Assembly (NCBI GenBank): GCA_033721095.1
Contig: JAWWBG010000022.1
Coordinates: forward strand, 1 to 18,813
Reading direction: 5' to 3'
Length of the DNA: 18,813 nt
From: JAWWBG01 sp033721095
Lineage (GTDB): Bacteria; Actinomycetota; Nitriliruptoria; Nitriliruptorales; Nitriliruptoraceae
How positions within the stretch are numbered: the stretch's first letter is position 1; every line of letters begins with the position of its first letter. The position numbers and the translations under genes are program-made. The notes below the pieces were generated by a model. It saw only the letters and a list, made by a program, of their open reading frames with translations. It was not told the DNA's origin and did no database searches. Shown here one piece after another: positions 1-7,777 of the stretch.

Positions 1-246
1 ACGGCCGAGTGGGGCGACTACGTCAGCGGTCCCCGGGTCATCAACGAGTCCTCACGCCAGGCCATGAAGGACATCCTCGCCGAGATCCAGGACGGCACGT
101 TCGCCAAGAACTGGATCGACGAGTGGGACTCGGGCGCCGAGAACTTCATGGCCAAGCGGCATGCGGCTCGCACCTCCCAGCTCGAGGAGGTGGGCAAGAA
201 GCTTCGGTCCATGATGGCCTGGATCGACACGCCCGAGTTCGACTGA
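1..246 (+). CDS. ilvC: Ketol-acid reductoisomerase, C-terminal fragment (5' end outside window)
   Basis: Reading frame 1 is open from the first base to a TGA at 244-246 and gives the last 81 residues of a protein. The family is recognised from the C-terminal knotted helical domain of class I ketol-acid reductoisomerase: a GPRVI(N)ES segment, then ILAEIQDGTFAKNWI, an ENF..KR stretch and a final EEVGKKLRSMMAW. The whole enzyme uses NADPH and Mg2+ to convert 2-acetolactate or 2-aceto-2-hydroxybutyrate to the dihydroxy acid in valine, leucine and isoleucine synthesis in the cytoplasm. The N-terminal Rossmann domain and most metal ligands lie upstream of the window, so catalytic completeness cannot be judged. 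A GC hairpin follows, which suggests the ilv operon ends here. Confidence 0.9.
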   Translation, partial: TAEWGDYVSGPRVINESSRQAMKDILAEIQDGTFAKNWIDEWDSGAENFMAKRHAARTSQLEEVGKKLRSMMAWIDTPEFD

Positions 247-264
247 CACACCACGCCAGACGCA

Positions 265-300
265 ACGGCCCGGGCCAGGCGTCCGGGCCGTCTGCTTTCC
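265..300 (+). terminator. GC-rich hairpin terminator after ilvC
   Basis: A perfect 9-bp inverted repeat pairs ACGGCCCGG (265-273) with CCGGGCCGT (283-291) across a 9-base loop. It is followed by CTGCTTTCCT, which is pyrimidine-rich but not a true U tract. It lies 18 bases after the ilvC stop and before the next gene on the same strand. Strong GC stems with poor U tracts are common for actinobacterial intrinsic terminators, so termination of the ilvC transcript is the natural reading. Confidence 0.6.
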
Positions 301-332
301 TGCACGGCCCACGCCGCACCGAGGGGTCCTGC

Positions 333-932
333 ATGTTCATCGAGACCATCGAGCCGTCCGACGCTCCCGAGAACCTCGCCGCGATCTACGGCGCCGTCGA
401 ACAGTCCTGGGGCTTCCTGCCCAACTGGCCGAAGGCCTTCTCGCTGCGACCCGACGCCATGGGAGCGTGGCTGAAGCTGAACCTCACGCTCAAGAGCGGG
501 ATGGACCGCCGCCGCTACGAGCTGGCGACGATCGCGGCGGCCCGGGAGCTGCGATCGACGTACTGCTCGATCGCCCACACGTGGATGCTGCGTGACCAGG
601 TCGAGGCTCACGACACGGACGAGCTGGCCGCGATCTGGCGTGACGCCGGCAACGCCGACGCCCTCGACGACACGGACCGGGCGGTCATGGCCTACGCCGC
701 CAAGGTCGCCCGTGACGCGAGCGAGATCACCGAGGCGGACGTCGACGAGCTGCGCAGCCACGGCCTGACGGACCAGGACGTCCTCAACATCGCCCTCGCA
801 GCGTCGGAACGGTGCTTCTTCGCCAAGGTCATCGACGCGGTCGGGGCACAGGCCGATGGTGAACTCGCACGCCGGATGGGTGACGAGATCGCCGAGCTCA
901 CGACCGTCGGCCGACCGTTCGCCGACGACTGA
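333..932 (+). CDS. AhpD-like / carboxymuconolactone decarboxylase family protein
   Basis: This encodes a 199-residue protein of the CMD/AhpD fold, close to the 'peroxidase-related' branch. The N-terminal half carries a GFLPNWPKAFSLRP segment, where members often have a similar FxPN..K..s..P element. The active-site helix pair follows, with E63 and then C78-S-I-A-H82. By spacing these match Glu118, Cys133 and His137 of mycobacterial AhpD, while the position of the partner Cys130 is S75, so the usual CxxC is SxxC. Family members act as peroxidases or reductase adaptors, or are uncharacterised; no substrate can be named here. The ATG at 333 has GAGGGG about 7 bases upstream and begins the conserved region, so the long in-frame extension to base 9, which runs across ilvC, is not used. 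The protein is cytoplasmic with no signal peptide, and it converges on the PEBP gene 15 bases away. Confidence 0.8.
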   Translation: MFIETIEPSDAPENLAAIYGAVEQSWGFLPNWPKAFSLRPDAMGAWLKLNLTLKSGMDRRRYELATIAAARELRSTYCSIAHTWMLRDQVEAHDTDELAAIWRDAGNADALDDTDRAVMAYAAKVARDASEITEADVDELRSHGLTDQDVLNIALAASERCFFAKVIDAVGAQADGELARRMGDEIAELTTVGRPFADD

Positions 933-947
933 CCCGGTCGTGCGGCT

Positions 948-1406
948 TCAGGCGTCCGCGGCCCGCGAATAGGTCCCGACGATCCGCTCCTGGGCGAGGA
1001 TGTTGTCGCCGTACCGGTCGAGGAACTCGCGCCGCGTGACGGGTCCCTCCACGCTGGTGTCGAGGGCGTAGACCCAGAAGAAGTAGTGGTGGTCGCCGTG
1101 GCCGGGCGGCGGCATCGGCCCGCCCCAGTCGGCCTCGCCGTAGCTGGTCATGCCCAGCGTGTGGTCGGCGCCGCGCGAACCTTCTGGGAGGGAGGAGACA
1201 TCAGAGGGGATCCCGGTGACCACCCAGTGGTCCCAGTACCAGGGCATCGGCGCGTCGGGGTCGTGGCAGATGACGGCGAACTCGACCGTGCCCTCGGGGG
1301 CACCGGTCCATGCGATTTCGGGGGACACGTCGTCGTGGTACTTCGAGTACTTGTCCGGGATGCGTCCACCGTGCTCGAAGGAGGACGAAGTGACGGTCAG
1401 GCCCAT
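948..1406 (-). CDS. YbhB/YbcL family (PEBP, Raf-kinase-inhibitor-like) protein
   Basis: This 152-residue protein shows the ligand pocket of phosphatidylethanolamine-binding proteins: D49-P-D-A-P53, then H60-W-V-V-T-G-I-P and GGPMPPPGHGDHHYFF at 95-110. Bacterial members of this length (about 150-180 residues) are cytoplasmic or periplasmic and of uncertain role; YbhB itself binds small anions and phosphorylated ligands. This copy has no signal peptide. The start is fixed by ATG at 1406 with a GAGGAG ribosome binding site 6 bases upstream (1413-1418 on the plus strand). The same frame stays open much further upstream, but that part lacks family similarity and runs across the divergent neighbour. 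It shares a 67-base intergenic region with the SRPBCC gene. Confidence 0.88.
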   Translation of the reverse strand: MGLTVTSSSFEHGGRIPDKYSKYHDDVSPEIAWTGAPEGTVEFAVICHDPDAPMPWYWDHWVVTGIPSDVSSLPEGSRGADHTLGMTSYGEADWGGPMPPPGHGDHHYFFWVYALDTSVEGPVTRREFLDRYGDNILAQERIVGTYSRAADA

Positions 1407-1412
1407 GGTCAG

Positions 1413-1418
1413 CTCCTC
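1413..1418 (-). promoter_or_regulatory. Ribosome binding site of the PEBP gene
   Basis: GAGGAG on the minus strand lies 6 bases before the ATG at 1406. It decides the start among several in-frame candidates, because the frame continues open to about 1931. Confidence 0.65.
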
Positions 1419-1473
1419 AGCGACAACGGTCGACCTTACGCTGGTGCCCGCGGTTGCGACGAGTCGAGGGCAC

Positions 1474-1998
1474 ATGAGCTCGGCAGCGGGATTGGGAGCA
1501 GACGGCGCGCGCCTGCGAACAGTCACGGTGGCGACACCGATTCCGGCCCCTGCCGCGTCCGTCTGGGACCGCATCGTCACGCCCGAGGGCATCAACCACG
1601 AACTGGCGCCATGGCTGCGGATGACTGTCCCGCGCCAAGGTGGCGGCCTGGAGCTTGCCGACATCGAGCCCCCCGCGGAGCTCGGACGAAGCTGGCTGCT
1701 CCTGCTCGGTGTGATCCCCTTCGACTGGGATGACATTCGCATCACGGAGCTGGAACCCGGCCGACGCTTCCTCGAAGAGTCCACGATGTTCAGCATGCGT
1801 CGCTGGGAACACGAACGGCAGGTGATCCCGATGGGCGCCACCTGCGAGATCCACGACCGTGTGACCTTCGAGCCCCGCCCCGGCATCGCGTGGATCCCAG
1901 GCGTCCGCACGCGGCTGACAAGGGTCCTCACGCGGTTGTTCGTCCATCGACAGCAGCGGCTGGCTGCTTGGTTCGAGGACGCTCAGCCGCCGATGTAG
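1474..1998 (+). CDS. SRPBCC (START/Bet v1-like) family protein
   Basis: A 174-residue protein with the SRPBCC layout: an opening strand VTVATPIPAPAASVWDRIVTPEGIN, central strands around WLLLLGVIPFDWDDIRITELEPGRRF, and a long C-terminal helix (RLTRVLTRLFVHRQQRLAAWFE). This fold makes a deep hydrophobic pocket used to bind or cyclise lipids and polyketides, or to carry a fused regulator. No catalytic residue can be assigned. The ATG at 1474 is chosen because CGAGGG precedes it and the fold begins directly after; the frame is open back to 1150, but that part overlaps the PEBP gene. Its last 16 bases overlap the 3' end of moaA on the other strand. Confidence 0.72.
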   Translation: MSSAAGLGADGARLRTVTVATPIPAPAASVWDRIVTPEGINHELAPWLRMTVPRQGGGLELADIEPPAELGRSWLLLLGVIPFDWDDIRITELEPGRRFLEESTMFSMRRWEHERQVIPMGATCEIHDRVTFEPRPGIAWIPGVRTRLTRVLTRLFVHRQQRLAAWFEDAQPPM

Positions 1999-3005
1999 GA
2001 CATCTCGACGCGTGGGCGCACGGCGTGGACGCCCGCCCGCTCCTCCGAGTAGCGGTCCGTGCGGCCGGACCAGACGGCACGGATGGCGGCGGCGAGCTCG
2101 CCGGTCGACGCGCCGTCACGAACGAGCGGGCGCAGGTCGTGACCGCTCGTGGCGAACAGGCAGGTGAACAGCTCGCCGACAGCTGACACGCGCGCCCGTG
2201 AACAGGTGCGGCAGAAGGGGCGGGTGACGCTGGCGATCACGCCGACCGTGCCGCCACCGTCGACGTAGCGGTACTCCTCGGCAGGCTGGCCCTCACGGTC
2301 CGGCGCGATCGGCTCGGTCGGCCAGTGCTCGTCGATGGTGGCCAGGATCTCGTCGGCGCCGACCACGTCGTCCTTGCGCCACCCGTTCGTGGATCCGACA
2401 TCCATGTACTCGATGAAGCGAATGGTCAGGTCGTTCTCGCGCGCCCATGCAGCCAGCGGCACGACCTCGTGCTCGTTGAGGTCACGACGCACGACCGTGT
2501 TGATCTTGACCGGGTCAAGACCTGCCGCCTGGGCAGCCGCGATGCCATCGAGGACGGACCGGACCGGGACCTTGGCATCAGCGGCCCGCTGGAACGTCTC
2601 GTCGTCGAGCGCGTCGAGCGACACCGTGACGCGCTCGAGGCCGGCGGCCCGCAGGTCCTCGGCCTGGTGTGCCAGCAGCACGCCGTTCGTGGTGAGTGCG
2701 ATGTCGTCCAGGCCGTCCAGTCCGTTGAGCATCGCGATGAGATCTGGCAGGTCCCGTCGCAGCAACGGCTCACCGCCGGTCAGCCGGACCTTGTCGACGC
2801 CGACCTGGGTGAACGCGTCCACGACGCGCTTGATCTCCTCGAAGCTCAGCAGGTCGGCGCGATCGAGGAAGGCGTGGTCGGGCCCGAAGACCTCCCGCGG
2901 CATGCAGTACGGGCAGCGCAGGTTGCACCGGTCGGTCACGGAGATCCGCACGTCGGTCAGCGGCCGACCGAGGCGGTCGGTCAACGGGGCGCTGGGTGAG
3001 GTCAC
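1983..3005 (-). CDS. moaA: GTP 3',8-cyclase (radical SAM, molybdenum cofactor synthesis)
   Basis: A 340-residue protein, the normal length for MoaA. The radical SAM motif C27-N-L-R-C31-P-Y-C34 binds the first 4Fe-4S cluster, with TGGEP at 76-80. The second cluster is provided by C265, C268 and C282 in FCRTCSRARVSAVGELFTCLF-type spacing. The C-terminal Gly-Gly of MSYIGG is present and is needed in MoaA for catalysis. The enzyme turns GTP into 3',8-cyclo-GTP, the first step of molybdopterin synthesis, with MoaC acting next. The start is a GTG at 3005 preceded by CTCGAGGC. No other moa, moe or mog gene is visible. It lies 42 bases downstream of the acyltransferase gene on the same strand and may be co-transcribed, but there is no metabolic link. 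Confidence 0.95.
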   Translation of the reverse strand: MTSPSAPLTDRLGRPLTDVRISVTDRCNLRCPYCMPREVFGPDHAFLDRADLLSFEEIKRVVDAFTQVGVDKVRLTGGEPLLRRDLPDLIAMLNGLDGLDDIALTTNGVLLAHQAEDLRAAGLERVTVSLDALDDETFQRAADAKVPVRSVLDGIAAAQAAGLDPVKINTVVRRDLNEHEVVPLAAWARENDLTIRFIEYMDVGSTNGWRKDDVVGADEILATIDEHWPTEPIAPDREGQPAEEYRYVDGGGTVGVIASVTRPFCRTCSRARVSAVGELFTCLFATSGHDLRPLVRDGASTGELAAAIRAVWSGRTDRYSEERAGVHAVRPRVEMSYIGG

Positions 3006-3047
3006 GCCTCGAGGATAGGAGCAGGTCCCGAACCCGGGACGACTGCG

Positions 3048-4460
3048 TCAGCTCGCCAGGGCGCTGGTGGCCTCCAGCAGCTCGTCGAGGGCACCGCGGA
3101 ACCGACCCGTGATGTCGTGGAGGTCGTCGACGAGCTGCGGACAGGCGATGGCCGAGAAGTTCATCCGGTCGAGGTAGCTCCAGACGGTCACGTTCAGACC
3201 GACGCCCTCGAGAATCGGACCCACCGAGTACAGGCCCGTCAACCGGGCGCCGTTGAGGTACAGCGGCTCCCGGGGACCGGGGACGTTCGAGACGATCACG
3301 TTGATCGGCGGACGATGGCGGTCGGCGCCGCGGAACCGCGAGTACTGCTGGATCGCCCACCGGTAGGGCCCGGGCGGCGTGTACTGGACCCAGTTGAACA
3401 TCATCTGCGGACCCAGCAGCTCCTGGGTCTTCTTGGACTCGACCATGACGTCGTGGATGCGCTGCAACTGCTCAATGGGATCGGCGACGTCGGTGGCGAG
3501 CGTCGCGAACAGGTTCGAGACGTTGTTGCCCCACAGCCGTGTCACGTCGGTGACGGCATCGGCCGCAGTCGGCACGGCAGCCAACAGCGACCGGTCGGGC
3601 AGCTCGCCACGATCTCGCAGCCAGCCGGCCACTGCGCGGCCGACCACGGCCAGGACGACGTCGTTGACCGTGACGTCGAGATGCTTGCGGACCGCCCGGA
3701 AGTCCTCGAACGGCAGCGACGTTCGAGCGAACGATCGGCGGGGCGTGAGGGCGCCGTTCAGAACGGTTCTGGGGGCATCGACGATCGGGCGCGGCGGCCG
3801 CGTCACCGATCCCTTCTGGTGGACGACCAGGCCCCGCACACGCCGCGCGGTGTCGACCAACAGGCTCGGCAGCCGAAACAGCTGGGACACGTGATCGAGG
3901 AAGGCGTCGAGCAACAAGGCCCATCGGGGCGGCAGGCGGCGGCGACGGGTCGGCGGCTCGATCGGCACCGGCGCGTCCGGGTCCGGGTCCGGCGACATGA
4001 TGTTCGCGAGCATCGCCGAGGCCGCCACGCCGTCCGCGATCGAGTGGTGCACCTTGGTCACGAACGCGATCTCGCCGGAGGCGAGACCCTCGACGACCCA
4101 CATCTCCCACAGCGGACGGTCCCGCTTGAGCGGCTGCGACGCCATCTGCCCGATCAGGTCATCGAGTTCTCGCTCGCCGCCCGGAGCCGGGACGCGCGCC
4201 TGGAACACGTGGCGATCGATGTCGAAGTCCGGGTCGTCGATCCAGACCGGGTGGTGGAAGTCACCGGGCGTCGGGACGATGCGGCGGCGGAAGGGCGGCA
4301 GCAGGTGGAGGCGCCGGCCAAGCTCGTTCTTGGCGGTCTCGAACGAGTAGCCGTCGGGTGCGGTCGACGCGTCGACGATGCCGATCTTCAACGTGTGCTG
4401 GTGCCACGTCGGCGTCTCCATGTAGAGGAAGCCGGCATCGAGCCCACTCAGTCGCTCCAC
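3048..4460 (-). CDS. Wax ester synthase / diacylglycerol acyltransferase (WS/DGAT)
   Basis: A 470-residue protein of the WS/DGAT/MGAT family, at the usual length. It begins with the typical (V)ERLSGLDAGFLYMETP. The catalytic motif is H138-H-S-I-A-D-G144 (HHxxxDG). The ND motif appears as VNDVVLAVVGRAV (from 265), and the C-terminal family block as NVIVSNVPGP (387-396) followed by L.G..L...Y..GP. Members transfer acyl groups from acyl-CoA to fatty alcohols or diacylglycerol, giving wax esters or triacylglycerol storage droplets, and work at the cytoplasmic face of the membrane. The start is taken as GTG 4460, after a G-run (gcggggggg), because the conserved N-terminus begins exactly there; further upstream the frame would run into the divergent serine hydrolase gene. 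Which acceptor is preferred cannot be read from sequence. Confidence 0.92.
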   Translation of the reverse strand: MERLSGLDAGFLYMETPTWHQHTLKIGIVDASTAPDGYSFETAKNELGRRLHLLPPFRRRIVPTPGDFHHPVWIDDPDFDIDRHVFQARVPAPGGERELDDLIGQMASQPLKRDRPLWEMWVVEGLASGEIAFVTKVHHSIADGVAASAMLANIMSPDPDPDAPVPIEPPTRRRRLPPRWALLLDAFLDHVSQLFRLPSLLVDTARRVRGLVVHQKGSVTRPPRPIVDAPRTVLNGALTPRRSFARTSLPFEDFRAVRKHLDVTVNDVVLAVVGRAVAGWLRDRGELPDRSLLAAVPTAADAVTDVTRLWGNNVSNLFATLATDVADPIEQLQRIHDVMVESKKTQELLGPQMMFNWVQYTPPGPYRWAIQQYSRFRGADRHRPPINVIVSNVPGPREPLYLNGARLTGLYSVGPILEGVGLNVTVWSYLDRMNFSAIACPQLVDDLHDITGRFRGALDELLEATSALAS

Positions 4461-4545
4461 GGGCCCCCCCGCACCGGTTCGCGTCGTCAGCGGCCAGTAT
4501 GGCAGCCTCGGACATCTCGGACCCACGAAAGCTCCCGGATCCATC

Positions 4546-5646
4546 GTGCCCAGGATCGATGCCGATGCCGTTGCCGCCCTCATCGAGCGCGGCGAACGGG
4601 CCGTCGAGGAGGAGGGCCTGCCAGCGGCCGCACTGGCCCTGCTGTGGCGCGGCGAGGTCGTGGTCGCACGCACCTTCGGCGCCCCGGATGGGGCGCAGTT
4701 CATCGCCTTCTCGACGACGAAGGCCATCGTGTCGGGGACGATCCTGCATCTCGTCTCCGAGGGCGAGCTGTCACTCGAGGATCGGGCCGCCACGTTCGTG
4801 CCCGAATTCGACCGCGATGGGTTCCGTGAGGTCACGGTCGAGCACCTGCTCACCCACCGTGCCGGCTTTCCCAACGCCCCGATGCAGACGCTCGAAGCAG
4901 CGTCACGCGAGCGACGCGGCGCCCGCTACCGGGAGTGGCGACTCGACTGGCCGCCGGGCGAGGGCCACCAGTACCACCCGACATCGGCACACTGGGTCCT
5001 GGCCGACATCGCCCTGGCCGTCACGGGGACGCCCATCGGCGCACTCTCGCGCGAGCGCGTCCTGGCGCCGCTGGGAATCGACGACCTCGCCCTGGGCGTC
5101 CCCATCGACGAGCAGGACCGGCTCCAGCCGGTGACCATGATCGGCGTCGACACCCCATCGGCACTGGCCATCGGCGAGCTGTTTCCGGAGGCTGCGCCGG
5201 AGATCATCGCGACCTATGCCGATCCAGCGGTCGTGGCTGTTGGCAACCCGGGCGGCGGCGCCGTCGCCTCGGCCGAGGCCCTCGCCCGCTACATGGCCGC
5301 CTGGCTCCGCCCCGATGACGGACCGTGGTCGCCCGACTGGATTGCGGACGCGACCGGCAACATCCGGGTCACCGACCTGGATGCGACCACGCGCGTCCCG
5401 GCCAACCGCACGCTCGTGTTCGTCGTCGCTGGCGACGACGGCAACCAGGCGCTGCGCGAGCTCGGATCCTCGGTGGGTCCCAGGACGTTCGGCTGTTCGG
5501 GCCTCGGCGGGCAGACGGCCTGGTCGGACCCGGACAGCGGCCTGTCGTTCTGCTTCCTGACCTCCGGCATCAACCATGACCTCGTGGCCTCGTGGAAGCG
5601 CGGCTACGAGCTGAACGACCTCGCATCGCAATGCGTGCGCGACTGA
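4546..5646 (+). CDS. Beta-lactamase-fold serine hydrolase (class C / EstB-like)
   Basis: A 366-residue protein with the class C beta-lactamase/esterase fold. The nucleophile motif is S56-T-T-K59 (SxxK) in FIAFSTTKAIVSG, followed by the family's LSLEDRAATFVPEF and VTVEHLLTHRAGFP. The second motif, normally YxN, is Y143-H-P, so the tyrosine is kept and the asparagine is not. The third, normally KTG or HxG, appears as GLGGQTAWSDP (319-329). These departures fit an esterase or peptidase rather than an antibiotic-degrading lactamase. No signal peptide is visible, so a cytoplasmic location is likely. The start is GTG at 4546 with no clear ribosome binding site; a leaderless transcript is possible. 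Its 3' end overlaps the next gene by 16 bases, which suggests translational coupling. Confidence 0.85.
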   Translation: MPRIDADAVAALIERGERAVEEEGLPAAALALLWRGEVVVARTFGAPDGAQFIAFSTTKAIVSGTILHLVSEGELSLEDRAATFVPEFDRDGFREVTVEHLLTHRAGFPNAPMQTLEAASRERRGARYREWRLDWPPGEGHQYHPTSAHWVLADIALAVTGTPIGALSRERVLAPLGIDDLALGVPIDEQDRLQPVTMIGVDTPSALAIGELFPEAAPEIIATYADPAVVAVGNPGGGAVASAEALARYMAAWLRPDDGPWSPDWIADATGNIRVTDLDATTRVPANRTLVFVVAGDDGNQALRELGSSVGPRTFGCSGLGGQTAWSDPDSGLSFCFLTSGINHDLVASWKRGYELNDLASQCVRD

Positions 5647-6440
5647 CGGCCGCCCTCGGGGCGCTCGGGCTGTTGTTGGCCGCGTGTTCGCAGCCGAGCG
5701 CGCGAACGTTCGACGCGCTGGAGCCAGCCGAGCGAGGTCCGACGGTCGTGGTGTCCTTTCCCCTTCTGGCCGATGTCGTCGGGCAGATCCTCGACGGTCA
5801 CGGGGTCGTGACGGTCGTCCACCCCGAGGGCGAGGCCACGCCGCTCGCCGACGACCAGCAGGCCACGATCCGTGCGGCCGACGTCGTCCTGGTGCACGGC
5901 AGGGAGGACGAGGAAACGATCCTGCTGGCAGCACGCGCGTCGCCGGATGCCGACCCTCCGCCCCGCGTCGAGCGAGTCGACACGCTGCTGGATCCGCCGC
6001 CTGCCTCGACCGCCACCTGGTTCGACCCCATCGACACGGCCCGGATCGCCCTCGCGCTCGGTGCCGTCCTGGCGGAGGTCGACGAGGCCGGCCTGCGCAC
6101 CGCCGATGAGTGGTTCGAATCAGCTGAGTCGGTCGCCACCGAGATCGCGAGCACGTACGACGAGGCGACCAGGCGCCTGGCAGCGATCCCGACCGGTTGC
6201 CGGCATGCCAGTGGTGACGCGGCGATGCTGGAGGTTCTCGCGCTTCGGTTCGAGGTCAGGCCGGCTGAGCCCGGCAGGGGGGAGGTGGCCGACCTGGCCT
6301 CGGTCGAGACTCGCCTCGAAGCCGACCAGGACTGGCAGGAATGGTTCCTCGGCATCATCGACCGGGTGGCCGCCCTCGACCCGGACTGCGATCGACCCGC
6401 CAGCCCGTCACCAACTCCGAGCCCGACAGCCACCGACTGA
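5631..6440 (+). CDS. ZnuA-like substrate-binding lipoprotein without canonical metal ligands
   Basis: A 269-residue exported lipoprotein: a short basic N-terminus, a hydrophobic stretch and lipobox L16-A-A-C19. The mature part follows the cluster A-I (ZnuA/TroA) metal-binding protein plan: VVVSFPLLADVVGQIL near 39-54, V..VVHPEGEATPL (59-72), AADVVLVHG (82-90), ATWFDPIDTARIALAL (128-143) and SGDAAMLEVLALRFEV (194-209). At the sites where ZnuA relatives carry histidines (GADPH, DPHxW, SHDA) this protein has EATP, TATW and SGDA, so the classical zinc or manganese site looks lost. The C-terminus is a Ser/Thr/Pro tail. No ABC permease or ATPase is adjacent. The ATG at 5631 lies inside the upstream hydrolase gene and is favoured by the lipoprotein signal starting there. 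The family assignment is moderate; its function is unknown. Confidence 0.75.
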   Translation: MRARLTAALGALGLLLAACSQPSARTFDALEPAERGPTVVVSFPLLADVVGQILDGHGVVTVVHPEGEATPLADDQQATIRAADVVLVHGREDEETILLAARASPDADPPPRVERVDTLLDPPPASTATWFDPIDTARIALALGAVLAEVDEAGLRTADEWFESAESVATEIASTYDEATRRLAAIPTGCRHASGDAAMLEVLALRFEVRPAEPGRGEVADLASVETRLEADQDWQEWFLGIIDRVAALDPDCDRPASPSPTPSPTATD

Positions 6441-6447
6441 GGTTCGC

Positions 6448-7647
6448 CTAGCGGGCGAACTGTTCGTCGAGGAACTGGTGGACGTCCTTGCTCCACAGGA
6501 AGCCCACGTGGTTGCCCGGATACAGGCACAGGTCGGGGCGCCCCCAGTGCTCCCACAGCCGCATGGCTTCGCGAGCTGGCGTCATCCGGTCACCCAGCCC
6601 GGCGAAGATCGCCAGCCGTTCCGTTGGCACGCGCACGGGGGTCGCGAGCGGCGAGATGACGCTGTGTGCCGTGGTCGCCGTCTCGCCGAGCAACCCGGTG
6701 CGCTGGGCCAGCTGGCGAAGCTCCGCCTTGGCGTGGAGGTCGAACAGTGTCGGGATGTCGACGAGCGGGACGCCGACCACGACCCGTTCGAGGTCGTCCT
6801 CGAGCCCGGCCAGCAGGCTGGCCGTGAATCCACCGAGGCTCACGCCGTACAGCGAGATGGAGCGCGGATTCCGTCGTTCGCGAAGGAACCGAATGAGCGA
6901 GCGGATGTCCCACATGGCGTGGCTGACGGCCAGCGTCGTGAGCGAGAGGTCGTGCGAGAGGAACTCGGTGGCCTCGAGCGGCCGTTCGGACCGCCGTCCG
7001 TGCAGCGGCAGGACGGGCATGGCGATGTTGTAACCGAGCTCGTGGTGCAGGTGCTTGATGCGCAGGCCGACCATGTCGGCCATGGCCTGACCGGTCCCGA
7101 GGCCATGAATGGCAACGATCCAGGGCCGTGGGCCACCCGGGTGGACCAACAGGGCGGCGCGAGCGACCTTGTTCCTCTGGCGCATCGTCCATCGGTCGCC
7201 GGCTGGGTGATCGGGGTGGGGCTGAAACCCCGAGCGCCAGCTGAGCCGCTCCAGTCGCTGGCCCAAGGCCCAACCCATGCGGCGACTCACGTCGTCGGGA
7301 GTCGGCGGCGCCTGGTGGTAGCCGACCGGGTTGCCGGTCCACTCGTTGCGCTCGTAGTGCGCGGCGAGGACGGCCAATTCGTCCGCGACTCGGCGCGACT
7401 CGGTCTCATCCGGGTACCGGCTGGGGGTCTTCATGACGCCGAGAATCGCCTCGTCGAGGGCGACCTGGGCGAGGATGCCCCTCGACAACGCGAACGACGG
7501 GAGGTCGGTGGGACGGATCAGGCCGTTGCGTTCGGCCAACTCGTGGATGGCGAACTCGAGGACCCGGGCAGGGACACCGGCGATCCCCCGCAGGGCCTGG
7601 ACGGCTGGCCGACCTGCCAGGGCAGGCAGCGCCGTGATGGCGCTCAT
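6448..7647 (-). CDS. Alpha/beta hydrolase family protein
   Basis: A 399-residue protein with an about 165-residue N-terminal extension before a standard alpha/beta hydrolase core. The core opens with PWIVAIHGLGTGQAMADM (oxyanion HGLG at 181-184). The nucleophile elbow is G268-V-S270-L-G-G. A probable acid is D353 in FAGLGDRMTP, and the catalytic histidine is H380 in YPGNHVGFLW. The N-terminal part is helical and Arg-rich with no recognised domain. No signal peptide or membrane segment is seen, so it should be cytoplasmic. Esterase, lipase or acyl-transfer chemistry is possible and the substrate is unknown. The ATG at 7647 begins the frame. It converges on the ZnuA-like gene (7-base gap) and is divergent from the acyl-CoA synthetase, a pairing that would fit a lipid or ester role. 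Confidence 0.82.
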   Translation of the reverse strand: MSAITALPALAGRPAVQALRGIAGVPARVLEFAIHELAERNGLIRPTDLPSFALSRGILAQVALDEAILGVMKTPSRYPDETESRRVADELAVLAAHYERNEWTGNPVGYHQAPPTPDDVSRRMGWALGQRLERLSWRSGFQPHPDHPAGDRWTMRQRNKVARAALLVHPGGPRPWIVAIHGLGTGQAMADMVGLRIKHLHHELGYNIAMPVLPLHGRRSERPLEATEFLSHDLSLTTLAVSHAMWDIRSLIRFLRERRNPRSISLYGVSLGGFTASLLAGLEDDLERVVVGVPLVDIPTLFDLHAKAELRQLAQRTGLLGETATTAHSVISPLATPVRVPTERLAIFAGLGDRMTPAREAMRLWEHWGRPDLCLYPGNHVGFLWSKDVHQFLDEQFAR

Positions 7648-7763
7648 TGATCCGACTCGTGCATCGGTACACCCTCTGGCCGGTTCCCGGCGGCCCGAAA
7701 ACCGACGGGATCTAGGCTAGTTGGGCCGCTTGGTCGGCCCGTTGATCCAGAGTGCCCACGCGC

Positions 7764-7768
7764 GGGAG
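7764..7768 (+). promoter_or_regulatory. Ribosome binding site setting the acyl-CoA synthetase start
   Basis: GGGAG lies 9 bases before GTG at 7778, where the family's N-terminus (SFNLSVLFEAVVDA) starts. This favours the GTG over the in-frame start at 7721. Confidence 0.6.
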
Positions 7769-7777
7769 AAATACATC

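Noticed and set aside
9..932. A 307-codon open frame extending the AhpD-like gene back over ilvC.
   Set aside because: The first 324 bases overlap the ilvC end in another frame, read as Arg/Pro-rich low-complexity protein, and a hairpin terminator lies between.
1433..1442. Back-to-back TANNNT hexamers (TAAGGT minus, TACGCT plus) in the PEBP/SRPBCC divergent region.
   Set aside because: They sit where a divergent promoter would be, but neither has a recognisable -35, so I do not list them as promoters.
3117..4829. Plus-strand open frame of 570 codons opposite the WS/DGAT gene.
   Set aside because: It spans a convincing minus-strand gene and runs into the serine hydrolase; its composition is typical of a shadow frame.
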